A DNA stretch of 64,000 nucleotides. Origin: Planctomycetaceae bacterium (GTDB lineage Bacteria > Planctomycetota > Phycisphaerae > UBA1845 > UTPLA1). The position numbers were made by a program, and so were the translations under genes. The stretch lies in NCBI GenBank assembly GCA_006969385.1, contig CP030884.1, forward strand, positions 1,488,001 to 1,552,000, written 5' to 3'. Each line of letters opens with the position of its first letter. The first letter of the stretch is position 1. Positions 61,991-64,000 of this stretch are shown in pieces. The notes below the pieces were generated by a model, which was not told where the DNA came from, did not search any database, and saw only the letters and a program-made list of their open reading frames with translations.

Positions 61991-64000
61991 ATGGCACACG
62001 ACTTGATCGGTATCAAAGATCGCGAAGTAGATCATCATCATCATCACCATCATCATGACCACGGCGCGAGTGGGCACTTTCACGAGCACGCCCACGTCGA
62101 TCCCGACAAGGCGGCGCGCTCGGCCACGTTGTGGTTGTTCGTTACGCTGCTCGGCGGTGTCTTCCTCGTTACCAGCGTGTTCATTCTGATCTTCAGCCCC
62201 ACCCACGAAGGTGTGCGCGATTGGCAGTTCCATAGCGATATCGCCGCCATGGTCGGCGCGGGCTTGCTAGCCATGCGCGTGATTTGGCACGCGCTGCGCA
62301 ACCTGATCGCCGGCCACATGCACATGGATGAACTGGTGGCGTTGGCGATCGTCGCGGCGTTGGGCAATGGTGACTATCGCGAAGCCGGGTTGATTGCATT
62401 CTTCCTACTAATTTCCGAACTCATCGAATCGCGCACGGCTATTGGTGCGCGCGCCAGTATCGAAGAACTCATCAAGCTCACGCCCAAGAAGGCGCGCCTT
62501 ATCAACCCCGACGGCAGCGAAACGACGGTCGATGCAACAGCGCTGAAGATCGGCCAGATCGTGCGCGTACTGCCCGGCGATAACATCCCCGCAGACGGCA
62601 AAGTGAAAACCGGCGAATCCACGGTCAATCAGGCCAACATCACCGGCGAATCTTTGCCCGTCGATAAGCGCCTCGACGATCCGGTGTTTAGCGGTACCAC
62701 CAACCTGACAGGTGCGTTGGAGTTGGAAGTGACAAAGGTCGGTTCCGATACCACGCTGGGCCAGGTGCAACGGTTGATTCTCGACGCCGAGCGCACGCGC
62801 AATCCGATCATGCGTATCATCGATCGCTACGTCGCGTGGTACACGCCTATCGTGTTGATGTTGGCGGGCTTGGTGTTGTTCTTCACCAAGGACGACAACG
62901 GTATCGAACGCGCCATTTCGATGCTCGTCGTAAGTTGCCCGTGTGCGTTGATCATGGCCACACCCACGGCAATGGTGGCGGGGCTTTCCAGTGCGGCACG
63001 TCTGGGCATTTTGATTAAGAACGTGACCGACATGGAAACGGCGGGGCGCTTAACCGCCGTTGTGTTCGACAAGACCGGTACGTTAACGACCGGCCAGCTG
63101 TCGGTGACGCGATTGGTGCCCGCCGAAGGCGTGGATGGTGCCGAGTTGTTAAGGCTCGCGGCCTCGGCGGAACAAAACAGCAATCACCCGGCAGCGCGTG
63201 CGCTGATGAACGTCGCCCGCGAAGCCAACGTGCAAGCCGGCGCGCCGGATAGCTTTGAAGAAGTGCCCGGCAAGGGCGTTTTCGCGAAAGTCGATGGCGA
63301 TCGCATTCTGGTTGGTCGCGACACTTTCCTTAAAGAAAAGGGCGTTGATATCAGCGCCGTCGCCGGTATCAGCCAGCAAATGGAAGGCATGAGCCAACTC
63401 TTCGTCGCCAAGGGAGATCAGGTATTAGGCATCGTCGGTCTCGAAGACCGTACGCGTAGCGCTGCCAAAGACGCCGTTCAAGATTTGCGTGATGCGGGTA
63501 TCAGTCGCGTAGCGATGTTAACAGGTGACCGCGAGGCGGTGGCGCGACGCGTTGCTAAGGAAATGGCTTGCACCGAGTTCAAGGCCGATTGTTTGCCGCA
63601 GGAGAAGCTCGATTTGGTGGAAGCCATGCGGGCGCAAGGCCACCGTGTGTTGGTCGTTGGCGATGGTGTGAACGACGCCCCGGCATTAGCCGCGGGTGAT
63701 TTGAGTGTGGCCATGGGTGCTGCCGGTAGCGACGTCGCCATCAAGTCGGCCTCGATCGCGCTGATGAACAATGATCTCACGCGTATTCCGTTGATGGTGA
63801 AGCTCAGCCGCGCGACGCGCGCCGTGGTGTTGCAGAATTTAATCTTCGGCGTGGGCTTCGTCGTCGTCGTGATGACGCTGGGTGCGTTTAACATTGTGCA
63901 GCCGGCGTTGGCGGCGTTCTTGCATTTTGCATCGAGCTTTGTGGTCGTGTTTAACTCGGCGCGCTTGGTGCGCTTTGCTGAGGATAAGGACACGCATGCC
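61991..64000 (+). CDS. Heavy-metal P1B-type ATPase, 3' end outside window
   Basis: Exports a metal ion by ATP hydrolysis. It has no stop before the right edge; 670 residues are visible. Eight consecutive His (15-22) are followed by DHGASGHFHEHAH; no CxxC metal-binding domain precedes the membrane part. TGES (218-221), CPC (316-318), DKTGT (Asp360) and GDGVND (557-562) are intact, as is SNHPAAR. The last visible membrane segment reads FLHFASSFVVVFNSARL: it has neither the DxG of Zn/Cd ATPases nor the exact MxxSS of Cu ATPases, so the metal remains uncertain. ATG 61991 is the first in-frame start. Confidence 0.93.
   Translation, partial: MAHDLIGIKDREVDHHHHHHHHDHGASGHFHEHAHVDPDKAARSATLWLFVTLLGGVFLVTSVFILIFSPTHEGVRDWQFHSDIAAMVGAGLLAMRVIWHALRNLIAGHMHMDELVALAIVAALGNGDYREAGLIAFFLLISELIESRTAIGARASIEELIKLTPKKARLINPDGSETTVDATALKIGQIVRVLPGDNIPADGKVKTGESTVNQANITGESLPVDKRLDDPVFSGTTNLTGALELEVTKVGSDTTLGQVQRLILDAERTRNPIMRIIDRYVAWYTPIVLMLAGLVLFFTKDDNGIERAISMLVVSCPCALIMATPTAMVAGLSSAARLGILIKNVTDMETAGRLTAVVFDKTGTLTTGQLSVTRLVPAEGVDGAELLRLAASAEQNSNHPAARALMNVAREANVQAGAPDSFEEVPGKGVFAKVDGDRILVGRDTFLKEKGVDISAVAGISQQMEGMSQLFVAKGDQVLGIVGLEDRTRSAAKDAVQDLRDAGISRVAMLTGDREAVARRVAKEMACTEFKADCLPQEKLDLVEAMRAQGHRVLVVGDGVNDAPALAAGDLSVAMGAAGSDVAIKSASIALMNNDLTRIPLMVKLSRATRAVVLQNLIFGVGFVVVVMTLGAFNIVQPALAAFLHFASSFVVVFNSARLVRFAEDKDTHA

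Overview
The window looks like chromosome from a planctomycete, most likely of the Phycisphaerae type. This is inferred from gene content only. The pointers are secreted enzymes ending in a two-repeat dockerin-like module with a Cys pair, an exosortase/EpsI/TPR/BY-kinase polysaccharide locus, an EF-hand Gly/Arg-rich secreted protein, a large SPFH/ABC-2 gene cluster, and many intergenic nested palindromes. Base composition is moderately GC-rich and even; I see no rRNA, tRNA, CRISPR array, prophage or transposase. The first gene (RNA polymerase alpha C-terminal-domain fragment) and the last (heavy-metal P-type ATPase) are cut by the window edges.

Layout. 1-1.6 kb: alpha-CTD fragment and a SpoIID/LytB lipoprotein. 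2-7 kb (minus): a polysaccharide export operon (Wzm permease, short Wzt ATPase, GT-C-like membrane protein, DUF354-like protein). 7.6-11 kb: a cupin sugar epimerase-like gene and a GH16 glucanase with dockerin. 11.4-16.3 kb: housekeeping genes (fbp, prfA, rpmE, a Nudix hydrolase, a site-2 protease). 16.5-30.2 kb: a PglD-like acetyltransferase divergent from a collinear plus-strand locus: Wza-like lipoprotein, exosortase, EpsI-type protein, a 1553-residue TPR protein, a BY-kinase with an unusual acidic tail, KpsF, and a HEYYH protein. 30.9-35.4 kb (minus): YchF-like GTPase, KtrB, KtrA, MFS. 36-39.4 kb (minus): a second polysaccharide exporter (GT4, Wzm, Wzt with a C-terminal domain). 39.6-49.1 kb: pyruvate kinase, a secreted M23 protein with dockerin, a secreted DUF3352-like protein, the EF-hand protein, a four-CBS protein and a HAD phosphatase.

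49.8-61.7 kb holds the most unusual group. Three SPFH proteins (one fused to a multi-span membrane region) are followed on the same strand by an ABC ATPase, a large ABC-2 permease and a 767-residue secreted or anchored TPR-like protein. A second ABC-2 permease is divergent from the head of the run. I read this as a candidate SPFH-scaffolded ABC-2 export machine; its function is unknown. The window ends in a P1B-type metal ATPase with an eight-His N-terminal run.

Between genes there are several families of modular inverted repeats. One ~303-bp family occurs at three loci with four alternating copies of a GGTCGGYATG box. Another, ~130 bp, flanks the M23 gene on both sides. Near 30.2-30.5 kb a good sigma-70 promoter and a hairpin plus T-tract bracket ~210 nt without a gene, which suggests an unknown small RNA.
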